A DNA stretch of 56,218 nt from Candidatus Nitrosotalea sp. TS (lineage in GTDB: Archaea > Thermoproteota > Nitrososphaeria > Nitrososphaerales > Nitrosopumilaceae): positions 1-56,218 of the forward strand of contig NZ_RCMB01000001.1 in assembly GCF_011319465.1 (NCBI RefSeq), given 5' to 3'. This document shows positions 49,358-56,218 of this stretch, piece by piece. The stretch's first letter is position 1. Every line of letters begins with the position of its first letter. The notes beneath the pieces are model-generated. The model had not been told where the DNA came from. It ran no database searches and saw nothing but the letters and a program-made list of their open reading frames with translations. Made by a program: the position numbers and the translations under genes.

Positions 49358-49711
49358 TCAGCTTCCAAGCATTTTTCCTGCCATGTTTTTCTCTCGTGGA
49401 ATCCAAGTTATCTTCAGATTCTTGTATTTTGCAACCAGCCCCCAGGCCTCCATTGCAAGGAGCCGCAGCTGGCTGTTGTTTATTGCAAACTCGTGGTTTA
49501 GCTGAGATACGGTGTTTTTGGAATCGCTGTATATTACAATCTCGTCTTGCAGATTGTGATACTTTTTTAACGCTTCAATTATTGCCATGTATTCTGCCTG
49601 GTTGTTAGTTATACCAGGCTCTTTTTTGTAAAATGACTCGCCAGTCTCCTTGACAAAAAATCCAAAACCAGAATCAGGCCCTCCCGAACCGTCGACAAAT
49701 ATACTAAGCAT
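49358..49711 (-). CDS. rnhA: Ribonuclease HI family protein
   Basis: 117 residues. FVDGSGG (D7), NNQAEYMAIIEAL (E40), VIYSDSKN (D63): three of the four acidic residues. The last region WIPREKNMAGKMLGS lacks the aspartate usual there (G-K in place of N-x-A-D), and the protein ends directly after it. Degrades RNA in RNA-DNA hybrids if active; a truncated C-terminus from an indel is also possible. The next gene's stop overlaps its start by 8 nt. Confidence 0.85.
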   Translation of the reverse strand: MLSIFVDGSGGPDSGFGFFVKETGESFYKKEPGITNNQAEYMAIIEALKKYHNLQDEIVIYSDSKNTVSQLNHEFAINNSQLRLLAMEAWGLVAKYKNLKITWIPREKNMAGKMLGS

Positions 49712-50153
49712 CCTTGTACAGCCTCATTAGCTTGACGCTGAGATTTATTGTTACCATATAGATGCAAGTTGAGATCGATTGTGACACCAGAGATGCAAGA
49801 TATGCCTCATAGGAGTCTGTCAGCAAGTAATACTGGAGTGACCATCTGCAAACTGTATATACGACTTCACCTATTCCAAGCGATGAAATTATTTTTATCA
49901 GATCTCGTTTGAGGCTTACCCTGTCAACCGTGCCTGACTCTAGCATGTACTTTTTTTTGTTGTCTACATAGAACAGGGTACCAAAAGTTGTAAAATATAC
50001 GATATAATCAACAACTAGAGTTATTGTTGTGTTGACATAACTTTGCTGGTGTGACAGTAACTGAGCAACAACTGCAGAAATTACAATTGATGCGGCAAAT
50101 CCAAGTAAAATATTTTTGTTAAGCCTCAGATATTCTCTGTATTGCGGTTTCAT
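49704..50153 (-). CDS. Small membrane protein
   Basis: 149 residues with about four hydrophobic segments (ILLGFAASIVISAVVAQLLS, TTITLVVDYIVYFTTFGTLF, IISSLGIGEVVYTVC, SLVSQSISTCIYMVTINLSV). No family recognised. Overlaps rnhA by 8 nt, so probably one operon. Confidence 0.7.
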   Translation of the reverse strand: MKPQYREYLRLNKNILLGFAASIVISAVVAQLLSHQQSYVNTTITLVVDYIVYFTTFGTLFYVDNKKKYMLESGTVDRVSLKRDLIKIISSLGIGEVVYTVCRWSLQYYLLTDSYEAYLASLVSQSISTCIYMVTINLSVKLMRLYKDA

Positions 50154-50188
50154 AGGTTGGCTTTGTTCTAGTTACAAATAAACTGAAT

Positions 50189-50473
50189 CTATTGCAGTGT
50201 TATTTTCAAAAGTATCAGAATTCCTGCAAGCTCTGCCACATGTACGGCCAAAAGATATGGCAAGAGAGCTGCTGCATAAAGTTCCATCATTGAGAAATAT
50301 GCATAAACTACGATTATGTTGTGCAAGAAAAGCAGACCTGAGAAAAACATCATGCCAAGTGGGAGTTGTGCCTTTGTTTTTGAATACATCTTGCCAAAGA
50401 CTGCCATCAGTATTCCAAGCACTACCATGTTGGCGCTTGAAACAATTGTACTTGCAGTCATTATTGGTTCCAT
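50189..50473 (-). CDS. Small three-helix membrane protein
   Basis: 94 residues with three predicted membrane helices (TIVSSANMVVLGILMAVFGK, GMMFFSGLLFLHNIIVVYAY, LLPYLLAVHVAELAGILIL). Follows a winged-helix gene by 27 nt; small regulator plus small membrane protein pairs are frequent in archaea. Function unknown. Confidence 0.75.
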   Translation of the reverse strand: MEPIMTASTIVSSANMVVLGILMAVFGKMYSKTKAQLPLGMMFFSGLLFLHNIIVVYAYFSMMELYAAALLPYLLAVHVAELAGILILLKITLQ

Positions 50474-50500
50474 TGATAAAAAACTTCAGTCCCGCAGAGC

Positions 50501-50803
50501 TTATTTACTTTTTTCCAATTTGGTTACAATTTCGTCAAATGCCTCCAAGTTGACCTCCAGAAATGTAGATATGAAATAAGCTGCGCCATATTTTTCCCCT
50601 ACGCGCGTTATGAGGTTGTTTTTCTCAAGCACGCCGATGTGGTGCTGTATTGCCTTGTAGTCCAAGTCCAGCTCTTTTGCAAGTTGGTTTGCGTTAAGCG
50701 GCTTTTCGCGTATGACGGAGATGAGCCTCATCCTGTTCAGTCCACCTTTTGAGCCCATGAACACAAACCAGAGAAGGCGCTTTGCATATGGGTCTGCAGG
50801 CAT
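50501..50803 (-). CDS. Winged-helix regulator (ArsR-like)
   Basis: 100 residues. FMGSKGGLNRMRLISVIREK, PLNANQLAKELDLDYKAIQH, HIGVLEKNNLITRVGEKYGA, then YFISTFLEVNLEAFDEI. Standard dimerising winged helix without metal-site cysteines. Upstream of the membrane gene at 50189, probably its regulator. Confidence 0.9.
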   Translation of the reverse strand: MPADPYAKRLLWFVFMGSKGGLNRMRLISVIREKPLNANQLAKELDLDYKAIQHHIGVLEKNNLITRVGEKYGAAYFISTFLEVNLEAFDEIVTKLEKSK

Positions 50804-50940
50804 TGATGCCTTCCTGTACCACTACTAGTTAAAACATCTTTGCGGGTATTGTCAATTGTAAAGTTTAGGCATAAAGATTAGGAAAATAATTGAAGCCAAA
50901 AGAATAACTGATAAATTGGATTGCATCATGATTGAATCTG

Positions 50941-51820
50941 ATGCTAGACTATGATTATCCTTTGTACAGGCCCCCATCAGAGGGCAAGTCACTTATTTTT
51001 CAGGTGACACTTGGATGCTCGTTTAACAAATGTTCGTACTGTGACATGTATAGGACAAAAGAATACCAGGAGAGACCGTTGGGATGAGATAAAGATGGAA
51101 ATTGATCTTGCTTCAAAACACATGCCTGGATCGACAAGAATATTTCTTGCAGACGGCGATGCGCTAAACCTGTCAACTCAGAGAATGCTACAAATTTTAG
51201 ATTACATAAAAGGCAAATTTCCAAACCTTGAAAGAATTTCGTGCTATGCGATGCCAAAAAACATTTTGGAAAAATCTACAGATGACCTGAAAAAACTTTA
51301 CGACGCAGGGCTTACCATGTTCTATATCGGAATAGAAACAGGCTCTGATATCATACTGAAAAAAATAACAAAAGGCGCAACAAGCCAGACAATCATCAAG
51401 GCATGCCAGAAAGCGAAAGACTCTGGATATACCATATCGTGCATGGTGATTTTGGGCCTTGGCGGTAAAACTTATTCAAAACAGCACATAGAGGACACCG
51501 CAAAGATTCTCAGCGTTACCTCTCCTCATTATGTCGGAGCCCTTACATTGCACCTGGACAAGGGAATACGCGAAGAGTTTCTTACAAAGTTCAAAGAGCC
51601 GTTCCTGACAATTGATGACGCTGATGCACTCGATGAGCTGGAATCCCTTGTGAGCAAGATTGAACCTGTAACTCCTGTAGTTTTTCGGGCAAACCACGGC
51701 TCCAATGCATATCCAATAGGCGGTACATTTCCGCAAGAAAGACAGCAGATGCTTGAAAAAATTTCATATCTTAGAGAACATCCGGAATTGTGCAGACCAG
51801 TAGGCTTTAGGGCGTTTTAG
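50941..51820 (+). CDS. Radical SAM protein, frameshifted
   Basis: The N-terminus starts at ATG 50941 (MLDYDYPLYRPPSEGKSLIF) and holds the cluster motif QVTLGCSFNKCSYCDMYRT (C-x4-C-x2-C-type). That frame stops at 51082 (TTGGGATGA). Deleting one T near 51081 gives ERPWDEIKMEIDLASKHMPG and joins the long frame to 51820: RIFLADGDALNLSTQRMLQI, FYIGIETGSD, CMVILGLGGK, GSNAYPIGGTFPQERQQML. Resembles B12-less radical SAM enzymes of the Elp3/HemN-like type; substrate unknown. The start at 51011 would remove the cluster, so it is wrong. Confidence 0.87.
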
Positions 51821-51867
51821 AACAATACTTGTTTCGGGCCTTAACGATATATCCATGACATTTATTT

Positions 51868-52827
51868 TTATGATGTGTTTATCACAACGTCAGACCAGGA
51901 TGCATATAGATTGTAATCAGAAGCCCAATCATTTGGTCTTCCTATACCAATTCTAAAGATTTGGCCGGGATCAAGTGTGAAAGTAGTTTGCTTGTAGATC
52001 CAGATTCCTTTTGTGTCATTATTTTTCAAAACTACTTGTTCTTTGATGACATTATTTGGATCTTCAGAGAGCAAAAGTACTCCAAGTATACTATAACCAA
52101 ATCCAATACCGGTTGGACCAGGCGTTCCGTCAAGAATATCTTGTGACATGCCAGTTATGTTCAATGTATCATTTTTTAGAAACCAGCCAGATACAGTAAC
52201 TTTCCCATCAGGTGGAGTTGTGAATTCCTGAGAATATGCTATTTCCCAGTATGCATAATCAGTGGAATTTATTGCATCTACTTCTGCTCCAGAGCCATAC
52301 TGCGTGTTTATCTTTGAGATGTGAACATAACAGTCAGCTTGTGGAACATTGCATCCCAATCCATCATCTCCTGAATAATATAGTGATTCTTTGATGTAAT
52401 GTGATGTCCAAGAATTTCCATTGGAATCTGTCACGGTTTCTGGCAAATACTTGGGCTCATTTGGTATTGGGGGTGGAGGTAAAACTATCTGGTGATTGTT
52501 TTCAAGAGAGGTAACTCGGTCATTTAATGAAGATATTTGGTTTGTCAAGTTAGTTATTTTATCATCTTCGGATTTGATGGTATCATTCATAGAATGCACC
52601 ATAGATCTCATTTGAGTCATGTTGTTTACCTGTTCTTCTATGACCTGTTGACTTTGTCCCAATTGGGATTTTAAGAGAGCGATCTGATCAGATTGGTTTA
52701 CTTCGCTGTTGGTTAATTGCCTCAGGTCAGTTTGGAAATTATTATCGCTATTGAATACCAATATCAGACTGATCATAGATATGGCTATTGCCACAAGTGG
52801 AATTGTGAGATTTCGTTTCAAAGACAA
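51868..52827 (-). CDS. Exported or anchored coiled-coil/beta protein
   Basis: 319 residues. N-terminal hydrophobic segment TIPLVAIAISMISLILVFN (anchor or signal), coiled coil with SQLGQSQQVIEEQVNNMTQM and NLTNQISSLNDRVTSLENNH, a proline spacer LPPPPIPNEP, and a beta domain (TVSGWFLKNDTLNITGMSQD, IWIYKQTTFTLDPGQIFRIG). A stalk-and-head cell-surface protein by layout. The 52828-53062 gap shows only TATA-like sequence. Confidence 0.8.
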   Translation of the reverse strand: MSLKRNLTIPLVAIAISMISLILVFNSDNNFQTDLRQLTNSEVNQSDQIALLKSQLGQSQQVIEEQVNNMTQMRSMVHSMNDTIKSEDDKITNLTNQISSLNDRVTSLENNHQIVLPPPPIPNEPKYLPETVTDSNGNSWTSHYIKESLYYSGDDGLGCNVPQADCYVHISKINTQYGSGAEVDAINSTDYAYWEIAYSQEFTTPPDGKVTVSGWFLKNDTLNITGMSQDILDGTPGPTGIGFGYSILGVLLLSEDPNNVIKEQVVLKNNDTKGIWIYKQTTFTLDPGQIFRIGIGRPNDWASDYNLYASWSDVVINTS

Positions 52828-53062
52828 ACTATTCCTTGTAATTATTTACAAAAAATAACATAAATTTCTTTCATAATATTTAACAATAATTTTCAATTAA
52901 CTCCAACCTAGTAAAACTCTAAAGATTAGCAGCCAGCGCAGCTGTGAATGCAGTTTGCCAGAAAGGCCAGTGCAAAAGTTATCAAATCTACCATGATACC
53001 ATCAAATTCACCAAGTACGTATAAAAAACTAGTGTAGATTCTCTACCAGTGTACAGAAGTCT

Positions 53063-53618
53063 CTAGCTTGTTACTGTGAAATGACTTATCGAGAGGTGAC
53101 CCCACTCGTCATCTCCCACTAGGGTGTACACCCCAGGTGTGAGTGTCTGAAATTTCTGATCCTGATAGTATCCGTCAAATGCAATATGATACTGCATTGG
53201 GACTTGATAGTTTGTCGAATTGAATGTCTCAATTACTGCTTTGTTGCTGGAAGGCTGGAAGACATAGTCCACGATACCAATTGTCTTGCACATGTAGACA
53301 CCGCTTTGATAAAATGGCAGGACGCTTGCCTTCAGTCATGTTATCTACTGAATAATTCCCTGCAAACAATGCCATGCCAAATGGTAGATGAAACAGACAG
53401 GGATGTATGCTCCACTGCCTCAAAGGCCAATTATGTTGTGGATTGATGGTAAGTGTATTTGGTGATGTGTTGGCAAGTACAATATCCATTGCAATCCCTT
53501 GTCCTGCCTTTATCTGGGTGGCGTTCACAGTTACGTTAAGCGAGAGGGCAGACGTAGGCGTAATTGCAGAGTTTGGTTGATGGTTTTGGTTTAGGTTGAA
53601 CGTATGAGGAGAGAGCAA
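53063..53618 (-). CDS. Exported beta-domain protein, frameshifted
   Basis: LNVTVNATQIKAGQGIAMDI, VLANTSPNTLTINPQHNWPL ... FAGNYSVDNMTEGKR, then a shift at about 53327 (removing one C gives RLPFYQSGVYMCKTIGIVDY), then VFQPSSNKAVIETFNSTNYQ and LTPGVYTLVGDDEWGHLS. Upstream of 53618 the frame holds a membrane/signal segment (NLYIITAIGIGVIVAFGAIA) to about 53690 but no standard start, so a second indel near the N-terminus is likely. Function unknown. Confidence 0.65.
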
Positions 53619-53686
53619 TGCAATTGCTCCAAATGCTACAATTACACCTATTCCTATTGCTGTGATGATGTAAAGATTTAGAGACT

Positions 53687-54172
53687 TTATTTTCTTCCAC
53701 CCAATTTCATACCAAGTCCTCGGTTAGATACCAATACATAAAAAACAAGAAGCGATGCGATGCTTGTAGCAAGTACAATTCCAGATGCTGGAAACTCTGG
53801 CACTGGAGTTGTTGTTTCTTTACTTTGAGTAATGACAAATCCGTTGATTCTTGCACTAGCTGTTATGTTCAGGTTGCCTGCTGTTGCAGTAGTTGGCACC
53901 TTGAACTGGAGGTTAAAGTTTCCATTCTGGTCTGCCTGTACAGTTCGAATCAAGATCAGGTTTCCCTTTACATCCTTTACCTGTATGGCAACAAGCTGGC
54001 CCGGAGTTCCCTCATTGATTATTCCTGTAAGGTTCACAATATCCCCTGGGCCATATGCTGTTTTTGATGTGCTAATAGTAATTGATTCGTTGTCAAGCTG
54101 TGCGTAAGAGCTTGGTATAGCAAGTGTTACCAAAGACAGAATGGCAATTGCAAGCAATGATAATGTTTTCAA
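53687..54172 (-). CDS. Exported Ig-like protein with PEFP-type C-terminal anchor
   Basis: 161 residues. Signal peptide KTLSLLAIAILSLVTLAIPS; one Ig-like beta module (SKTAYGPGDIVNLTGIINEG, GNFNLQFKVPTTATAGNLNI); then PVPEFPASGIVLATSIASLL-VFYVLVSNR and a basic tail, an archaeal PEF-type sorting/anchor signal. Its 3' end runs into the following exported gene. Confidence 0.85.
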   Translation of the reverse strand: MKTLSLLAIAILSLVTLAIPSSYAQLDNESITISTSKTAYGPGDIVNLTGIINEGTPGQLVAIQVKDVKGNLILIRTVQADQNGNFNLQFKVPTTATAGNLNITASARINGFVITQSKETTTPVPEFPASGIVLATSIASLLVFYVLVSNRGLGMKLGGRK

Positions 54173-54182
54173 TTTGTTATAC

Positions 54183-56218
54183 CTACAAAAGCCCTACAAA
54201 ATACGATAATTCGTGTGAATCTGATGTGCCTCCCTTGTTTGGCCAGTCTGTTAGCGCGTCAGCGTATATACTGGCAAGGCCTGTTGAGGCCTGGGTTGGT
54301 ACGTAATATGGAATTACTACTTCAGATGCGCCTGGGTTTATGGTATATTCTGCAGAGCCCGCACCCAAGGTATCAAGGTTAGAATCAAAGAGGTTTATAG
54401 TTACAAGAGTTGGAGCGGCATAGCTAGATGAAATATTTACTCGGACATAGCCGTTTTGGCCTCGGGTAAATGTTGAGACTGGGGTTTCCGTTTTGGTCAG
54501 TTGGTTGCACTGATGTTATCTGGATGCCGTTTGTACCAGTAGAGTTGTTTTCCAAGTTTGCAAGGCATGGGTTTGTCCCGTTAACAACTGTAAGATCTCC
54601 GTTGCTGTCAAAACACGACTGTACGTTGCTGTTTGCAAGGCCATACTCGACGTTAAGGTTGTTGTTTATCTGTACTACTTGGGCGTGGTTTACTGCTGCA
54701 TAGCTGTCAAATGTTTGCATTGCCTGGTCTAGGCTTCCGCCATTATCAAGCACGTTCTGCATTGCAGCGTTTGCAGCAGATACTCTTTGTTGCATGAAAT
54801 TAAATTCTCCCTCAAATACTCCCTGTGTATTGTTGTTTGGTATAGTAGCAAGAAATGATGAATAAGCTGCGCTAGGAGTACTTGCCGCGTTAGATTGTTG
54901 AAGCGCTATGAGGTCTTGTTTGAGCTTGCTTGCAGCAGCTGCTCTTTGTTGTTGTATCAATTGATTATTGATCTTGGCTGCTGTTTCATTTCCAATTATG
55001 TTTGCTACTTGTTGCTTTGACTGCTGGATCTCTTGCAAGATCTTTTGCGCCATGGGATCGTTTTGAAGTGCTGGGCCCAAGAGGGTGGTAAACTGGGTAA
55101 CATTTCCAGAATTAGCTAGATTAGATGTAGTGTTTGTGGAGTTGAGTGCTGCAAGATTGAGGTTTACTAGTGCAATTGATTTGTCACCGGCATTTGCTGC
55201 AGTACCATTCTGGTATGCAAGTGCCAAAAGTTGGGCCTGTGTAGGACTCATAAATGTCATGGTATCATTTTGTATTGCAACACCCAGCATGACTTGTGCT
55301 TGAGCATTTGTCATCTTGGATGGATGCTGTAGATACCAGAGTTGTTCCAGTCCAAGTTTTTCGGATGCTGGGTACAAGTTTGCGGAGGAGTTGGCTGGTA
55401 TGAAACCGGGAGTGTAGATGGGTTCTCGATACTGGCGGAGAGACATGACTCTGTAGTAAGAGGTGTTCCACCGTTGCTTGGCCAGTCAGAAAATTCATCA
55501 GTGAATATGTCCGCTGTTCCCACTTGTGAGTTTGGAGGTATGAAAAATGAAAGCGTCATCTTAGAGTCGCCTGGATTTACAGTGGACTTGATGGATGCAG
55601 TATCAATACTGCTCTGGTTTTGGTCAAATAGATTCAAAGTAAGAAGTGTAGGCATTGTCTCGCCAGAGGAGACTGTAACCTGTACAAAGTTGTTCTGGCC
55701 TGCCTTTAGCATTGATGCTGGGTTGCCCTGCTGGTCAGTTAGCTGTACTGAATCTACCACTATGCCGTGTGTTTTGATTACGTTAAATGTTGTAGAGTTG
55801 GTATAGTTTTTTCCATCAACTAGGGCTGTTGCAATATCTTGGTAGACTCCAGTCTGGAAGTTTGATGGGATCTTAAACTGTAGTTCTCCTGATCCATTCT
55901 CGTCTGTAGTTATTGTTCTTGATACAATGTCGTTTCCTGTAGGATCTTCAACCACAAGCGCAATATTTTGGAGGCTCAGGCCGGGCAATGATACCTGTAG
56001 TGTTACGACGTCACCGTAGGCATAGTATGCCTGGTCGCGGGTTAGCAAGAGCGCGGGAGGCAAGATAGGGGCTCCAGTATAGGCTGTTGGGGAAGACACT
56101 ACGCTTGAGTTACTTGCAGCAGCTGAGTTTACTATGCCTGAGATTTCAATACTTGGCGACTCTTCGGATTCATTGCTAGATGAGGACTGGGTTTGTGTGG
56201 TAGATGAGGTTGGACCAA
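54183..56218 (-). CDS. Large exported protein with duplicated module (5' partial, frameshifted)
   Basis: Open from the right edge (Ser-rich linker), so the N-terminus lies outside. Two homologous modules: VDSVQLTDQQGNPASMLKAG ... FVQVTVSSG ... TLLTLNLFDQNQSS ... DEFSDWPSNGGT, and ITSVQPTDQNGNPVSTFTRG ... YVRVNISSS ... LVTINLFDSN ... DALTDWPNKGGT. Between them is a helical Gln/Ala-rich region (QVANIIGNETAAKINNQLIQ). Frames change at about 55312 (one A missing after I-H-P) and about 54480 (one C too many, GNP-VSTFTRG). The perfect matching of the modules after repair shows that both indels are artefacts or recent. Confidence 0.8.

Noticed and set aside
51011-51820. Radical SAM-like gene starting at 51011
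   Set aside because: This start drops the cysteine cluster, which lies in the other frame from 50941; one extra T explains the break.

Overview
The window comes from an ammonia-oxidising-type archaeon (Nitrososphaeria/Thaumarchaeota). The support is: 4-hydroxybutyryl-CoA dehydratase next to an ADP-forming acyl-CoA ligase (the thaumarchaeal 3-hydroxypropionate/4-hydroxybutyrate carbon cycle); the archaeal cluster L7Ae-S28e-L24e-ndk-aIF5B; eIF6, archease, LSm and L37e; tandem two-cluster ferredoxins; many small winged-helix and receiver-only proteins; and secreted proteins carrying the short W-AKWWA-GQ-SD-DF module and PEFP-type membrane anchors. DNA is AT-rich, with TTTAAA-type TATA boxes 25-27 nt before leaderless starts. 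Genus cannot be fixed from this sequence alone.

Layout. (1) 1-5162: a gas-vesicle locus. GvpD-like P-loop ATPase (cut by the window edge), receiver protein, then a tight operon gvpA / eight-ligand zinc protein / gvpJ / a gvpK-gvpS fusion / gvpF-L / gvpG / soluble histidine kinase. A twin repeat before the gvpA TATA box has the layout of the haloarchaeal GvpE activation site. (2) 5151-15100: accessory surface region with a spherulin-4-type exported protein, two paralogous winged-helix proteins, a receiver, an HNH-like orphan, a sedolisin remnant, an exported pentapeptide-repeat protein and a giant Ig-repeat/polyglutamine exported protein. (3) 15254-22555: a decayed regulator followed by an integrated element ending at tRNA-Ser(UGA): tyrosine integrase, actin-like ATPase with an AbrB-type partner, RHH, winged-helix and TFIIB-ribbon proteins, and a set of shared promoter/operator motifs. 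(4) 22674-36879: housekeeping genes and tRNA-Leu and tRNA-Ala. (5) 36984-40391: a two-component cluster around a cysteine-rich membrane protein. (6) 40600-51820: zinc-ribbon proteins, thioredoxin, DEAD helicase, signal peptidase, the carbon-cycle pair, RNase HI, radical SAM. (7) 51868-56218: exported proteins, the last running off the window.

A striking overall property is that at least ten otherwise well-conserved genes are broken by single-base indels, including genes expected to be essential (aIF5B, phosphoglucosamine mutase, the carbon-cycle ligase). In each case a 1-nt repair (several at homopolymers) restores the family sequence. I read most of these as sequencing/assembly errors, so such genes are annotated as one unit. 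Three short remnants (PepSY-like, sedolisin C-terminus, winged-helix regulator) are treated as pseudogenes, with the PepSY-like one also compatible with an error.

Working together: the receiver and kinase bracketing the gvp genes suggest signal-controlled buoyancy; the integrated element carries its own segregation-like and regulatory modules; the conserved right half is core information processing and CO2 fixation.
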